From NCBI RefSeq assembly GCF_009807035.1, contig NZ_WUBI01000001.1, positions 1,550,001-1,614,000 on the forward strand: a DNA stretch of 64,000 nt. The letters run 5' to 3'. The translations under genes and the position numbers were made by a program. The notes beneath the pieces were generated by a model. That model had not been told where the DNA came from. It did not search any database and saw only the letters and a list, made by a program, of their open reading frames with translations. The stretch comes from Paenibacillus dendrobii (GTDB lineage: Bacteria > Bacillota > Bacilli > Paenibacillales > Paenibacillaceae). Numbering within the stretch: the stretch's first letter is position 1; every line of letters starts with the position of its first letter. Shown here piece by piece: positions 52,843-61,430 of the stretch.

Positions 52843-53453
52843 ATTTGCCATTGCACGGCGTTTCTTAATAATATGGGCTCTACTTTTTCAATCCATGTAT
52901 GTTCTTGATCCGCGAGCAAAGTGTTCCATCCGAGACTTTTAGCCTGCTTCAGATTCTTTTCTTGGTCGTCAATATAAAGAATTGTACCGTTGCAAACATC
53001 CTTATCAAAATATTGCTCGACATATTTAAAAATTTGAATATCCGGTTTACATAGTCCCACTTGATTCGAGATGGTAATGCTTCTTGTGTACGGTTCAAGT
53101 TCGGTCAAAACATGTTCCAGCCATTCCTTACAGTGATTACTCAATATATGAATATCTGCGATTCGACTCCATCTTTCCAAATGAATGAATCCGGGAAGCG
53201 GTTCCAATGAATGAATTAACGACTCTTGGGCTTCTTCTTTGCTCATCCGCTGTACTCTCTCACGTATCCAAGCCCAAAAATGCTCTTCTTTCATCTTTCC
53301 TGTCCAGAGATCTTTTCGAATTTCATTAAATTGTTCTTTCATATCTTGAAATGAAATATCAGAACCACCAGATACTTCAAGCCAGAAAGTCTTTGAGAAA
53401 TTGCTTACTAATACACCAGCCAAATCTAACACGAGTTGCGGCTTAGCAATCAA
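52839..53453 (-). CDS. HAD family hydrolase
   Basis: A 204-residue phosphatase-like protein. It opens VLDLAGVLVSNF, where the usual DxDGT reads DLAGV, so the second Asp is Ala; motif II is ILSNHCKEW and motif IV ILYIDDQEKNLKQAKSLG. The change at motif I fits HAD members of the epoxide-hydrolase N-terminal or weak-phosphatase type. The gene is AT-rich like its neighbours. Overlaps the secreted protein gene tail-to-tail by four bases. Confidence 0.85.
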   Translation of the reverse strand: MIAKPQLVLDLAGVLVSNFSKTFWLEVSGGSDISFQDMKEQFNEIRKDLWTGKMKEEHFWAWIRERVQRMSKEEAQESLIHSLEPLPGFIHLERWSRIADIHILSNHCKEWLEHVLTELEPYTRSITISNQVGLCKPDIQIFKYVEQYFDKDVCNGTILYIDDQEKNLKQAKSLGWNTLLADQEHTWIEKVEPILLRNAVQWQI

Positions 53454-53502
53454 ATTTAAACCTCCTTATTTCAGCTTTCCAGCGGTTTTTGAGCAGCTTG
53501 CC

Positions 53503-54009
53503 TTACTTACATTCAGCTAAAATTTCATTGATTTGTTCAATATGTCTCCGTTCATGCAGGTACAGCGATCTGACCCATTCAATTAATAACATTTCTTTAA
53601 AAACGGGGTGTATAAAATGTCTTCTACTCAGCACGGAGGGATCTTCTATTGTGCTTAATGTTTCGTACAGCTTCTCTCTTGAAGAGTTAAGTTTTTCAAT
53701 GATTTCTTGATATTCCAATGGTTCATCCGTGGGTTTAGCCATGTCTGGAGCTTCTAATTTTTGACTTCTATCAAGTAAGAAATCCAAGGGTTTATTCTCG
53801 ATGATTGAATCTTCTTTGCTCTTTAATCCTCTCCTGATTGCTACAACATATAATTCTTCTGTCTTGCTTAAGTGTTGACATACCTGGCTAATACTCCACC
53901 GGTTTGAGTCTATCCGTTTATTTAATTGATCTCCGCTCAATCCATTCAGAATTCCTAATAATTCGTCTCTTGTTTCTTTTAAATTTTGATTGATTTCTGG
54001 AAGCTCCAT
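53503..54009 (-). CDS. DinB family protein
   Basis: A 168-residue four-helix bundle protein: LGILNGLSGDQLNKRI, SISQVCQHLSKTEELYV (first His), and the last helix LYLHERRHIEQINEIL (HxxxH). These His residues form the metal site of DinB/YfiT proteins, which act as thiol or bacillithiol-dependent transferases. ATG at 54009 is chosen because GAAAGG lies nine bases before it. The gene is AT-rich. Confidence 0.87.
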   Translation of the reverse strand: MELPEINQNLKETRDELLGILNGLSGDQLNKRIDSNRWSISQVCQHLSKTEELYVVAIRRGLKSKEDSIIENKPLDFLLDRSQKLEAPDMAKPTDEPLEYQEIIEKLNSSREKLYETLSTIEDPSVLSRRHFIHPVFKEMLLIEWVRSLYLHERRHIEQINEILAECK

Positions 54010-54018
54010 GGACAACAT

Positions 54019-54265
54019 CCTTTCGTTAATTGATTTCGGATATTCCCTTAAGCATGAATTCCATAATTCGCCTAATCCAAATGACTTAATACAATAAACT
54101 GTTCCCTAACTCGGGAATGTGATTGGATACGAACCTTGGCGATAACCTGGCTAGACCATTTAGTTGTTTCGATAAAAATCACTTAATATCCGAAGCATCA
54201 TGGCCAGCGGGTTATCTCCTAATATATACCAACTGCGGATATTTCGCACCCCCTCGTTAATCCAT
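54019..54265. other. intergenic with a short coding-like fragment
   Basis: Apart from a terminator to its right, this stretch has a minus-strand frame (54160-54262) reading LWINEGVRNIRSW then LGDNPLAMMLRILSDFYRNN-stop, which has protein-like composition but no start with a good site and no family I recognise. It may be the tail of a lost gene. The rest shows nothing clear. Confidence 0.35.
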
Positions 54266-54292
54266 AAAAAAAACAGCCCGTCAACCGAGCTG
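54266..54292 (-). terminator. rho-independent terminator
   Basis: Stem CAGCTCG / CGGGCTG (with one G-U) and loop of five bases, eight T on the minus strand. It lies 70 bases past the secreted DUF4367-like gene and ends the sigma/anti-sigma operon. Confidence 0.88.
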
Positions 54293-54361
54293 CCTTCCGC
54301 TTTCTGTATTTTCTAACCTTCTTTTAAGATTTATCGCTATGATCCTTTCTTGTAAAAAAGA

Positions 54362-55159
54362 TTACTTCTTCACCATGCTTTTAGCGAGGCTGATTACATC
54401 CGTTTTCGCATTCTTAGCCAAAATCGAATAGTGCACCTTGTTAGCTGAATCCGTCCAATCCAAGTGATCCCTCCCTTGTAACTCTGTTGTGTACGTACAT
54501 TCTATGCCATTGATTCCGAGGGTTTCCGTTTTTTGATCGGGATTGGAGCCTGGCACCGGTGTGCCGCCTATGGACTCCGAGGGCTTCACAAAAGTTGCGA
54601 CCACTGACATTTCTGCTTTGTTTTTCACGAACGTAAGAACGGCACTGGATTCTTCGACGACTTCCAAAGGCTTGGTGAACAAGGTTTTCTTTCCTTGTGC
54701 TGCTTGTTCTTTCAATTCTTGATCCAATTTCTTGTATAATGCCGATGTTCGATCCGGATTTTGCGGATATAAGAATCCAGCTTTGAATGTATAACCTTTT
54801 GGCAAAGTGGCCGGTTTCGCAAGTAGAGGTGCGTTCACTTTCTTGGCTTTGGCCACATAATCGTTGTATTTTTGGAACACAAAACCTTTCCCTGCAAATG
54901 AGATCTGATCGGACGGGTTCAGCTTTGGATCCTTCACATAGTAAGCGATGACTTGACCTGGCTTAAGACCTGCGTACAGCTTATCAATCTGATCTTGTAC
55001 CGTTGCAGGCTTTTGATCTGCCTTGATCAGAGTAACGGCGACTTTACTTTTCAAGTCTTTCGGCGATACTGACGGAGTCGAGGCGTACGCACTGACCGTT
55101 CCTGCTATGCTCATGACTGCCACGAGTGAAATAACAGTTTTCAATTTCGTTCCCAACAT
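54362..55159 (-). CDS. secreted DUF4367-like protein, paralogue of the anti-sigma factor
   Basis: A 265-residue protein with a signal peptide (1-26, ends AYAS), then a DUF4367-type region. It parallels the membrane protein encoded just upstream: VIAYYVKDPKLN and MAAYYVKDKQIQ, LPKGYTFKAGFLYPQNP and MPEGYLFDTGSIQ, and the ends LAKSMVKK and IAAGMISK. It lacks a membrane helix, so it is probably released and may compete for the signal or ligand of the membrane protein. A strong site (AAAGGAG) precedes ATG and its own promoter element lies about 60 bases upstream. Confidence 0.85.
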   Translation of the reverse strand: MLGTKLKTVISLVAVMSIAGTVSAYASTPSVSPKDLKSKVAVTLIKADQKPATVQDQIDKLYAGLKPGQVIAYYVKDPKLNPSDQISFAGKGFVFQKYNDYVAKAKKVNAPLLAKPATLPKGYTFKAGFLYPQNPDRTSALYKKLDQELKEQAAQGKKTLFTKPLEVVEESSAVLTFVKNKAEMSVVATFVKPSESIGGTPVPGSNPDQKTETLGINGIECTYTTELQGRDHLDWTDSANKVHYSILAKNAKTDVISLAKSMVKK

Positions 55160-55216
55160 TAAATTCGTGCTCCTTTCGGCCGCAAGGCCTTACATATTTG
55201 AACTGATTCCATACCA

Positions 55217-55246
55217 TATAACAACCGACTAACCAGAAAAGGGACA
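55217..55246 (-). promoter_or_regulatory. second copy of the sigma operon promoter element
   Basis: On the minus strand TGTCCCTTTT-N14-GTTATA, exactly the element and spacing found upstream of the ECF sigma gene (56834-56863). It lies 58 bases before the secreted DUF4367-like gene. Two copies at the same distance strongly suggest a promoter used by this sigma factor. Confidence 0.65.
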
Positions 55247-55279
55247 CTTTTCAAAAATCACTTCATCATTTCCACTCGT

Positions 55280-56257
55280 TCATTTACTTATCATTCCTGC
55301 AGCAATTTTAGCAAACTCTTCATTCGACAAAGGGTCCTTCAAGTCATCCGTGATGGTGTACAATACATGTCCATTCGTGTCCAGCCACGTTAATTTGCGA
55401 TTATAGGTTGCACCTGGACCCGATTCAGGTGATGACAGGAGCATCTCCATTCCGTCTACCATCAGCTTCTCGGCTTTTCCAGACATAACCTGAACCGTAG
55501 AATCCCCGGGCTTGGAAAAGGCAATGATTCTGATCTCATAATCTCCTTTGCGATAGCGAATCATCGACGATGCCCCTTTCGTCGGAGGAATCAATTTGTA
55601 GAATAACGCTTGCTTGTCTGTAGATTTCTCAGCCATTGCCTTCAGTTCTGCAAGCAGATGTTCATATTCAGGAGTTCCCGGAAAAGGTTCAGGTTTGGCC
55701 TGAATGCTGCCAGTGTCAAACAAATAGCCTTCTGGCATATAGGTTGGCTCTCGCAATTGGGGCGTATCCGTGGTTTGCATTTCTTTGGCAAATTCCTCAT
55801 AACTGCGGTGCGTATTCGGGACATATAGGAAATGAACCGGGTTCAGCGTCTCAGCCGCCTGTATTTGTTTGTCCTTCACATAATAGGCAGCCATTTCGCC
55901 AGGTTTCATTTTCTTCTTCAGCTTATCTTCATACTTGCTTAATAAATTCGCGTAGTAATTCGCGTAAGGATTGGATTGCTGTGCAATCGAAGTGATGACG
56001 ATCTTGCCTTCATGGTTTCTAATTTCAATGAACCTGGTGCCCGAATACACGGTAATGGATGAGAGCAGGATCACAACGCAAAATGAGGCGATAAGAGCCA
56101 TCCTCCGCCGAGTACCTAAACGCAGTTCCGATTTCCTTCCCTCGTATTGATGGACTCTGCGCATCACAGCGGAAGTTACGTCGATTTGATCATGATTGTC
56201 TATGCGTTCCATGTTTCTCAGAGCTTCATCTTGACCAGACTCTCCTTTGTATTGCAT
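55280..56257 (-). CDS. probable anti-sigma factor with one membrane helix and extracellular DUF4367-like domain
   Basis: A 325-residue protein. The cytoplasmic part (about 1-48) is charged and short, followed by one membrane helix (about 50-70, MALIASFCVVILLSSITVYSG), then an extracytoplasmic domain with MPEGYLFDTG, IRYRKGDYEIRIIAFSKPGDS and a final segment of the DUF4367 type. It begins 40 bases inside the ECF sigma gene, the usual layout for a sigma and its membrane anti-sigma. The start may be at 56257 or at a Met 15 codons later. Binding of the sigma is inference. Confidence 0.85.
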   Translation of the reverse strand: MQYKGESGQDEALRNMERIDNHDQIDVTSAVMRRVHQYEGRKSELRLGTRRRMALIASFCVVILLSSITVYSGTRFIEIRNHEGKIVITSIAQQSNPYANYYANLLSKYEDKLKKKMKPGEMAAYYVKDKQIQAAETLNPVHFLYVPNTHRSYEEFAKEMQTTDTPQLREPTYMPEGYLFDTGSIQAKPEPFPGTPEYEHLLAELKAMAEKSTDKQALFYKLIPPTKGASSMIRYRKGDYEIRIIAFSKPGDSTVQVMSGKAEKLMVDGMEMLLSSPESGPGATYNRKLTWLDTNGHVLYTITDDLKDPLSNEEFAKIAAGMISK

Positions 56258-56811
56258 CCTTTCTCACCTTCCTTCTCTGCGATCAGCCGGATTACTTTTT
56301 GTTTTAATCGCGTATACTTTTTCTTCACCGCATCCGTGCTTTTTCCAAGAATGTCGGCGATCTCGGCAAAGGGTTCTTCTTCAAAAACTCTTAGAATCAG
56401 AATACTTCTCTCTTCCACCGATAGCCTGGACAAGGCATATTCAAGCGGTGGACTGAACCATTGGCGGTCCAGATTCTGCTCAGCGCTTTCGGTGAACGTT
56501 GCGGGTTTAAAGAGTCGATATACTCGATCACGGATATGGCGCTTACGAAGCATATTAAGACAGTGATGATAAGCAATCTTATACAACCACGATGAGAACG
56601 TCGCCCTTGATTCATACAAATCAAGCTTCGTGTACGCTTTGAATAGAATATCTTGCACGGCGTCTTGCGCATCTTGTTTACATCCGAGCATACGGCAGCA
56701 GTATACATATATTTGTTGTTGGTATATTTCTACGATTGGTCGAAAAGATTCCCCATCGCCTGCTTTCACCCGACTGACGTATTCCTCTGTTGATTCCAAC
56801 GCAGAGCTCAC
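56218..56811 (-). CDS. ECF RNA polymerase sigma factor
   Basis: A 197-residue sigma-70 factor of the extracytoplasmic type: region 2 with VYCCRMLGCKQDAQDAVQDILFKAYTKL and TFSSWLYKIAYHHCLNMLRKRH, and region 4 with LSVEERSILILRVFEEEPFAEIADILGKSTDAVKKK. It lacks regions 1.1 and 3. Its likely target is the promoter element in front of its own operon and of the secreted paralogue gene. The GTG start follows GGGG directly; a later TTG may be used. Confidence 0.92.
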   Translation of the reverse strand: MSSALESTEEYVSRVKAGDGESFRPIVEIYQQQIYVYCCRMLGCKQDAQDAVQDILFKAYTKLDLYESRATFSSWLYKIAYHHCLNMLRKRHIRDRVYRLFKPATFTESAEQNLDRQWFSPPLEYALSRLSVEERSILILRVFEEEPFAEIADILGKSTDAVKKKYTRLKQKVIRLIAEKEGEKGCNTKESLVKMKL

Positions 56812-56833
56812 CCCCGATTCTCTATTTATCCGT

Positions 56834-56863
56834 TATAACCCTTCTGGTTGCCAAAAAGGGACA
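56834..56863 (-). promoter_or_regulatory. sigma operon promoter element
   Basis: On the minus strand TGTCCCTTTT-N14-GTTATA, 23 bases before the sigma start. The same element with the same spacing recurs at 55217-55246. Taken with the ECF sigma gene next to it, this suggests autoregulation. Confidence 0.65.
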
Positions 56864-57205
56864 TATGTATTTTGTGATTTGATGTTTTTTTGAATAATGG
56901 TTATAGGATACTTCTAGTAAGGTGGACTTTCGAGCAAAAATGGAACAAAACAAGCTGCCTTCAAGGGCAGCCGTTTTATGGTGAAAGTGCTTATGATGAG
57001 GAACTTAACCCTGCGAATACATTATCGACCAAAACTTGGTAGGCTGCAATCTTACGAATGCGAAAATAGCCCGGATTCAAAGCACTAGAAGACCACATCA
57101 ACATATTCTGATTGTAAAACCATAGTATTAAGGAAATGATAGTCTACTAAACTATCGGCAGTGTTGGGCTCTTTATCGTCTAAGGCTGCCGAATGTATTG
57201 TACGC
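56864..57205. other. intergenic, nothing recognised beyond a hairpin
   Basis: Apart from the GC hairpin at 56947-56977, no convincing gene is seen. One plus-strand frame (about 56990-57115) has protein-like composition but two in-frame stops, and no family is recognised. The base composition is mixed. Confidence 0.35.
56947..56977. repeat. GC-rich hairpin with flanking A and T runs
   Basis: Arms GCTGCC / GGCAGC with AAAAC and GTTTT flanks, the same general form as the hairpin at 43017-43049. It could be a bidirectional terminator, but no gene ends next to it. Confidence 0.6.
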
Positions 57206-57250
57206 AACAAAGACCCAGGGTTGCATATTCACCGCCCTGAGTCTTTGTTT
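57206..57250 (-). terminator. rho-independent terminator
   Basis: Arms AACAAAGACtCAGGG / CCCTGgGTCTTTGTT on the minus strand (one mismatch) around a loop of about 14 bases, with short T runs. It lies about 65 bases past the LPMO gene stop and probably ends it. Confidence 0.82.
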
Positions 57251-57314
57251 CAAAATGTCTAAGTTTTTTTAAAACGTTTACTTAAAAGGTTGCATTATCT
57301 GGATTGCGCGAGAT

Positions 57315-58343
57315 CTAAGGAATAACCTTCCACACATTATTCCCGGTCGGAATCTCGCCCTGCGTCCACCACTTGGCTTCGTAGTTGACGCCGTTATAAG
57401 ACACCTTGTTGCCTCCCACATAGACGGTGGTCGCGCTCCAGGCTGGATAGGTGGTGGTGGTGCCGCCGGTCGTCTTGACCGACAATGCGGCAGAGGCAGG
57501 CGATGAATGACCCGAAGAATCAATGGCTACCACGGTATAATTATAGGTGGTACCGCTTGACAATCCCGTCTGGGTATACGAGGTTGCGGTTGACGTGCCG
57601 ACCGATACATTATTGCGGTAAATTTGATAGCTTACGGCTCCTGTCACAGAAGACCAGTTCAAGGAAACGCTGTTGTCGGTTACCGCTGAAGCGATCAGAT
57701 TCAATGGAGCCGGAAGCGGGCTGCCGCCGCCAAAATCGACATCGGCTACGCTGATGTAAGCCGTAGGCGCTCCGGAGACTTCCCAGATTGCCAGGATGAC
57801 TTGATAACCGGTTCTTTCGGGAACATTGCAATTTATCGTATGATAGTTCGTAGGGCTTGATCCATTAAGATCTTCTTGGCAAAACGGGGTCAGATCAAAG
57901 GAATCTCTCGTCAGAGGAGCATTCGGGTTCCAGTTTTGCTTGGTAATGAAATATTTGAATGTCGTCGTCGCGTGTGCGGCATTCAATTGCCAGCTGAAAG
58001 CCTGAGGACCTGCCTTCATAGGCACCTTGCTCCAGCGGGTCGAGCTTTGCTCATCGAGTTTGGGGAATGTATTGCTTGCACTTGCAATATGTCCATCGGC
58101 AGGTCCACCGTTAGGAAAGCCTTTGGGAGCTTCTGCGCTCTGCGGCTCGTAGGAAGCCCCTCCACAATCCGTATTCACTTGGTTTTTGCATAAGAGTGCC
58201 CGGCTGGCAGGGGAATCCAAATACCCGTGAGCCGAGCTTTTGCCAGGGAACAACACCATCACTAGAACGACCAGGATCAGCAAACCGCCTGCGAAAGCCA
58301 GCTTTCTTAACACTCCATGGTTCGGTAAGCTCAAAATCATCAT
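57315..58343 (-). CDS. secreted LPMO AA10 with FN3 and CBM5/12, chitin type
   Basis: A 342-residue enzyme. The signal peptide ends SSA, leaving His39 as the mature N-terminus (HGYLDSPASR), and with H124 (LNAAHATTTF) it forms the copper histidine brace; F204 after DVD is the usual axial residue. AA10 spans 39-204, FN3 about 209-291 and a CBM5/12 about 299-342 (WSATTVYVGGNKVSYNG). AA10 enzymes with CBM5/12 cleave chitin oxidatively. AAGGAGG precedes ATG. It stands alone with a terminator downstream. Confidence 0.93.
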   Translation of the reverse strand: MMILSLPNHGVLRKLAFAGGLLILVVLVMVLFPGKSSAHGYLDSPASRALLCKNQVNTDCGGASYEPQSAEAPKGFPNGGPADGHIASASNTFPKLDEQSSTRWSKVPMKAGPQAFSWQLNAAHATTTFKYFITKQNWNPNAPLTRDSFDLTPFCQEDLNGSSPTNYHTINCNVPERTGYQVILAIWEVSGAPTAYISVADVDFGGGSPLPAPLNLIASAVTDNSVSLNWSSVTGAVSYQIYRNNVSVGTSTATSYTQTGLSSGTTYNYTVVAIDSSGHSSPASAALSVKTTGGTTTTYPAWSATTVYVGGNKVSYNGVNYEAKWWTQGEIPTGNNVWKVIP

Positions 58344-58749
58344 TTCATTCCTCCTTGAATTTGGTCTTCAGTCACAATTGAACTTATCTTTACCTGTATG
58401 AAACAAACACCACCTCCCTTAAAATTCAAGCCGGCTAGAAACTCAAGCTTGCAAGTCACACAACTGAATTCTTAATTTATGGATGCATTTACATATTATG
58501 TTATTTGTTGTCATCTAACAATGATAAATATCAAATATAGAAGATACATTCTAACGATTTCATCCCGAATTGACGAGAAGGCTTATCCCCTTTTTGAACT
58601 GCAAGAGTCTCAAAAACCTGGATGCTGATATTTCAGGCTTATTGCCTCATTGGAGGTTGTTTGTTTGATTGCTAAAAAGCCCCCGTAGAACCCCCGGCCT
58701 CTGCATGCAACGCATTCACAGTTCCGATGATTCTTCCGGGGGCTTATTT
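58344..58749. other. intergenic leader of the LPMO gene and terminator of the next gene
   Basis: Holds the promoter region of the LPMO gene. On its minus strand, near 58400-58420, the purine-rich AAGGGAGG is followed by a short 12-codon frame starting TTG; this could be a leader peptide but is too short to support. The right part carries the terminator of the BtrH-like gene. Nothing else is seen. Confidence 0.4.
58674..58745 (-). terminator. rho-independent terminator with long loop
   Basis: Perfect nine-base arms AAGCCCCCG / CGGGGGCTT enclose a loop of about 50 bases, and T follow on the minus strand. An inner alternative stem CCCCCGG / CCGGGGG also exists. It closes the transcript of the BtrH-like gene, the last of the right-hand group. 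Confidence 0.72.
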
Positions 58750-59793
58750 TCAGCCTTCGAGAAGTGTAATCAGTTTTTGCATGAGAACGGGCTCTTCGTC
58801 ACGGAATTGGTTGAAACGAAGCCGCAGCCGTTCAAACATTTCCGGATCTGCGCGGATTTGATGACGAATGTACTGATCCCGCAGCTTTAACGCCCTCTTG
58901 GTCAGATCTTTGTAGCCTTCCACAAGCTCTTCGTCGTACGGGATAATCCCTTCATCCACCAGATATTCGATCCGCTCGCCCATCATTTTTTTATGCTCCC
59001 ACAGGACATGGAGATGCCTTACATCGTTGCGGGAGCCCAGCCGGGGGTCGTTATCCTGGACGGCATCATAGTACATTTGCAAATAGTCATATACCCTGAC
59101 TCCGAAAGCCTCATTCTCATCGGGATTGTAATTGATCCGGTTTAAGCGGGTCTCCCCGTTCAGGTAATCGCGCAGCTGGTCAATTACGGCCCTTTTATCA
59201 AAAGGATAGGGCGAATGCGGTTCGTATTTGTAAAAATACGTATGGTGATCAGCCTCACGGTTTTCCTGTAAAAGCTGTCTCATGGACAGGATGGCATCCG
59301 TGAACTCCTGAAATGAGATCTCCAAATTACGGTATACACCTGTAGAGTCGAACATGGAAGCATAGAAAACACGTTCGTTCCAATCAAAACCGTACAGAAA
59401 AAGATGATGAGGGAACGGTTCTTTCTGATAGGAGGCCGCTGGCGATAGCCTGGACTCATCCAAAAAAACGATGCAATAATAGCTGCGGCGGATCTGATCC
59501 GCAAAAAATTGGGGCCAGGACTCCAGGGACAAACTCTCCAGAATCGTATAATTGACGGAGCAGGTAAGAAGAAACGGATTGTTGAAATTCAGTTCATTCG
59601 GTTTGCCGCGAAAAAAATCCACATAGCACTGTCTGCCGTCCTCCAGAAACTTTTTGGTGCATGACAATTGAATAAAATTACTGTAATACCAAGGTACCGT
59701 TTCCTTGTGAGCGCTGGTGATCGAGAGTGTGTAGGCCCAACGTAAAAAGCTTTTAAGTGGGGGATTCAACACCGGTAGCTGAACGGCATTCAT
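58750..59793 (-). CDS. BtrH-like protein (papain-fold relative)
   Basis: A 347-residue cytoplasmic protein. The first 170 residues resemble the N-terminal domain of butirosin biosynthesis protein BtrH: NPFLLTCSVNYTILESL, then YYCIVFLDESRLSP (D112), PHHLFLYGFDWNERVFY (H129, H130, D138) and SMFDSTGVY. The rest is helical with no recognised fold. BtrH-type domains transfer acyl groups or cleave amide bonds in natural-product pathways. The gene overlaps the 3' end of the GH3 gene by 41 bases, so its translation is coupled. The family call is tentative. Confidence 0.65.
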   Translation of the reverse strand: MNAVQLPVLNPPLKSFLRWAYTLSITSAHKETVPWYYSNFIQLSCTKKFLEDGRQCYVDFFRGKPNELNFNNPFLLTCSVNYTILESLSLESWPQFFADQIRRSYYCIVFLDESRLSPAASYQKEPFPHHLFLYGFDWNERVFYASMFDSTGVYRNLEISFQEFTDAILSMRQLLQENREADHHTYFYKYEPHSPYPFDKRAVIDQLRDYLNGETRLNRINYNPDENEAFGVRVYDYLQMYYDAVQDNDPRLGSRNDVRHLHVLWEHKKMMGERIEYLVDEGIIPYDEELVEGYKDLTKRALKLRDQYIRHQIRADPEMFERLRLRFNQFRDEEPVLMQKLITLLEG

Positions 59794-61411
59794 CTGGTTT
59801 CCTCCCTTCTGACGAGTAATCCGGAAGTGTGACCGGCAGAGTTCCAGCAGGCTCTGTCATGCCCATGAGAGCACGGGATAGAGCCTGCAGAGTGTGCGGA
59901 TGAGGCTCGTAACACGCCAGGAAGCCCCCGATCTCCGGAAATGGAGCTAGATCGACGGGATTCCGCAGAGAGACCGGAATGACCTTGCCTCCTCCCGCGA
60001 GCAACCTGCGAAGTAGAGCCGGCTGCCCAGGATTCGAGGCTGTATTGAAAATTCCTACCACAATCTGCTCATATGCTCCCGCTTCAGCCGCCAAGGCTGA
60101 AATCTCCTCCGGCATCGGACTCGATTCGTACACGATCTCCATTACCTCCGCCGAAACGAAAGGACTCAAATAGCTGCCGAGGGTACCCTCATATGCCGGC
60201 TCGTCCTCGGATTTACAGGCGGCCGTGATCCGCGGCCAGAGGACGAGCGTGCTGACATCCGCAGACAACCGGCAAAAATCCGTTTCACGGTTGACGACGG
60301 TTATGCTTTTCTCACGCAGAAGCTCAATCATCCGAAGCGTCTGCGGATTTTCAAGCAAGGTCCGCGCCTCTTCCCAATTCCCTTCCCGCATCTCTACGTT
60401 ATAACGCGTCTTGAGACGAAGAATTCGCTCCACGGAAGCATCGATCCTCTCTTCCGACAAACGTCCGTCCGTCACGGCATGTTCCAGGGCAGCCACCGCT
60501 TCCAGCTGGCTTTCGTACGTATGGCTGACGAGGAGCAGGTCCGCTCCGGCCAGTACAGCCCGGACAACCGCTTCGCCCACGCCGATTCCCTGCGTCGCGG
60601 CGTCCATCTCCATGCAGTCAGTTACGATAAGCCCGTCGAAATCCAGCTCTTCCCGCAACAGACCCGTTAGTATTTCCCGGGAAAGCGTGGCCGGAACCGG
60701 CACGCCTCCGCTAATCAGCGGGATCCCGACGTGAGCCGTCATGACGGCTTCAGCCCCGACCCGCGCTGCTTGCCGGAACGGCACGAGCTCCACGGACCGC
60801 AGGCGTTCAAGGGAATGTCTCACAACCGGAAGCTCTGCGTGGGAATCCGTCTCCGTGTCGCCATGCCCGGGGAAATGCTTGATGACGGAGGCGATTCCTC
60901 CGTCCTGAAAGCCATGCATGGCGGCGATCCCAAGCTCAGCGACAAGCATGGCATCGTCCCCGAATGAACGGACGTCAATGATCGGATTTCGCGGATTGAC
61001 GTTGATGTCTACCACAGGCGCGAAATTCATATTGATGCCAAGCAACTTCAGCTCCTCGGCCATTCCCTTGGCGGCTTCGTAGAGCAGCACGGGATCACGA
61101 GCCGCTCCCAGGGCCATCGCTGCCGGCAGCTGCGAAATCCCCTGTCTTACCCGAACGACCATACCTCCCTCCTGATCCGTTCCGATCCACAGCGGTATGC
61201 CAGTTGTTGCCGAAGCCATCCGCTGGAGTTCCTGCGTTAATTCCAGCGCCTGCCTGGGGTTGTCCAGATTTCGAGAAAAAAGCACAACACCCCCGATGTC
61301 ATGGTTATGCAGAAGGTCATTGATGTTCTTATCCGGAATAAGCCCCTCGAAGCCGACCATCAGAAGCTGGCCTATTTTTTCCTTCAGCGTAAGCTCTCTA
61401 CACATTCTCAT
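59753..61411 (-). CDS. nagZ: beta-N-acetylhexosaminidase, GH3 (NagZ type)
   Basis: A 552-residue enzyme, no signal peptide, so cytoplasmic. The TIM barrel has KHFPGHGDTETDSH, where D189 and H191 form the acid/base pair of NagZ enzymes, and nucleophile D265 in LIVTDCMEMDA; the C-terminal domain (about 370-540) is an alpha/beta sandwich. It removes N-acetylglucosamine from chitin oligosaccharides or muropeptides. GAGGGGG precedes ATG. It lies in a minus-strand group with an MDR dehydrogenase, two ABC-2 permeases and the BtrH-like protein. Confidence 0.92.
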   Translation of the reverse strand: MRMCRELTLKEKIGQLLMVGFEGLIPDKNINDLLHNHDIGGVVLFSRNLDNPRQALELTQELQRMASATTGIPLWIGTDQEGGMVVRVRQGISQLPAAMALGAARDPVLLYEAAKGMAEELKLLGINMNFAPVVDINVNPRNPIIDVRSFGDDAMLVAELGIAAMHGFQDGGIASVIKHFPGHGDTETDSHAELPVVRHSLERLRSVELVPFRQAARVGAEAVMTAHVGIPLISGGVPVPATLSREILTGLLREELDFDGLIVTDCMEMDAATQGIGVGEAVVRAVLAGADLLLVSHTYESQLEAVAALEHAVTDGRLSEERIDASVERILRLKTRYNVEMREGNWEEARTLLENPQTLRMIELLREKSITVVNRETDFCRLSADVSTLVLWPRITAACKSEDEPAYEGTLGSYLSPFVSAEVMEIVYESSPMPEEISALAAEAGAYEQIVVGIFNTASNPGQPALLRRLLAGGGKVIPVSLRNPVDLAPFPEIGGFLACYEPHPHTLQALSRALMGMTEPAGTLPVTLPDYSSEGRKPDECRSATGVESPT

Positions 61412-61430
61412 TCGTTATCCCCCTCGGCCG

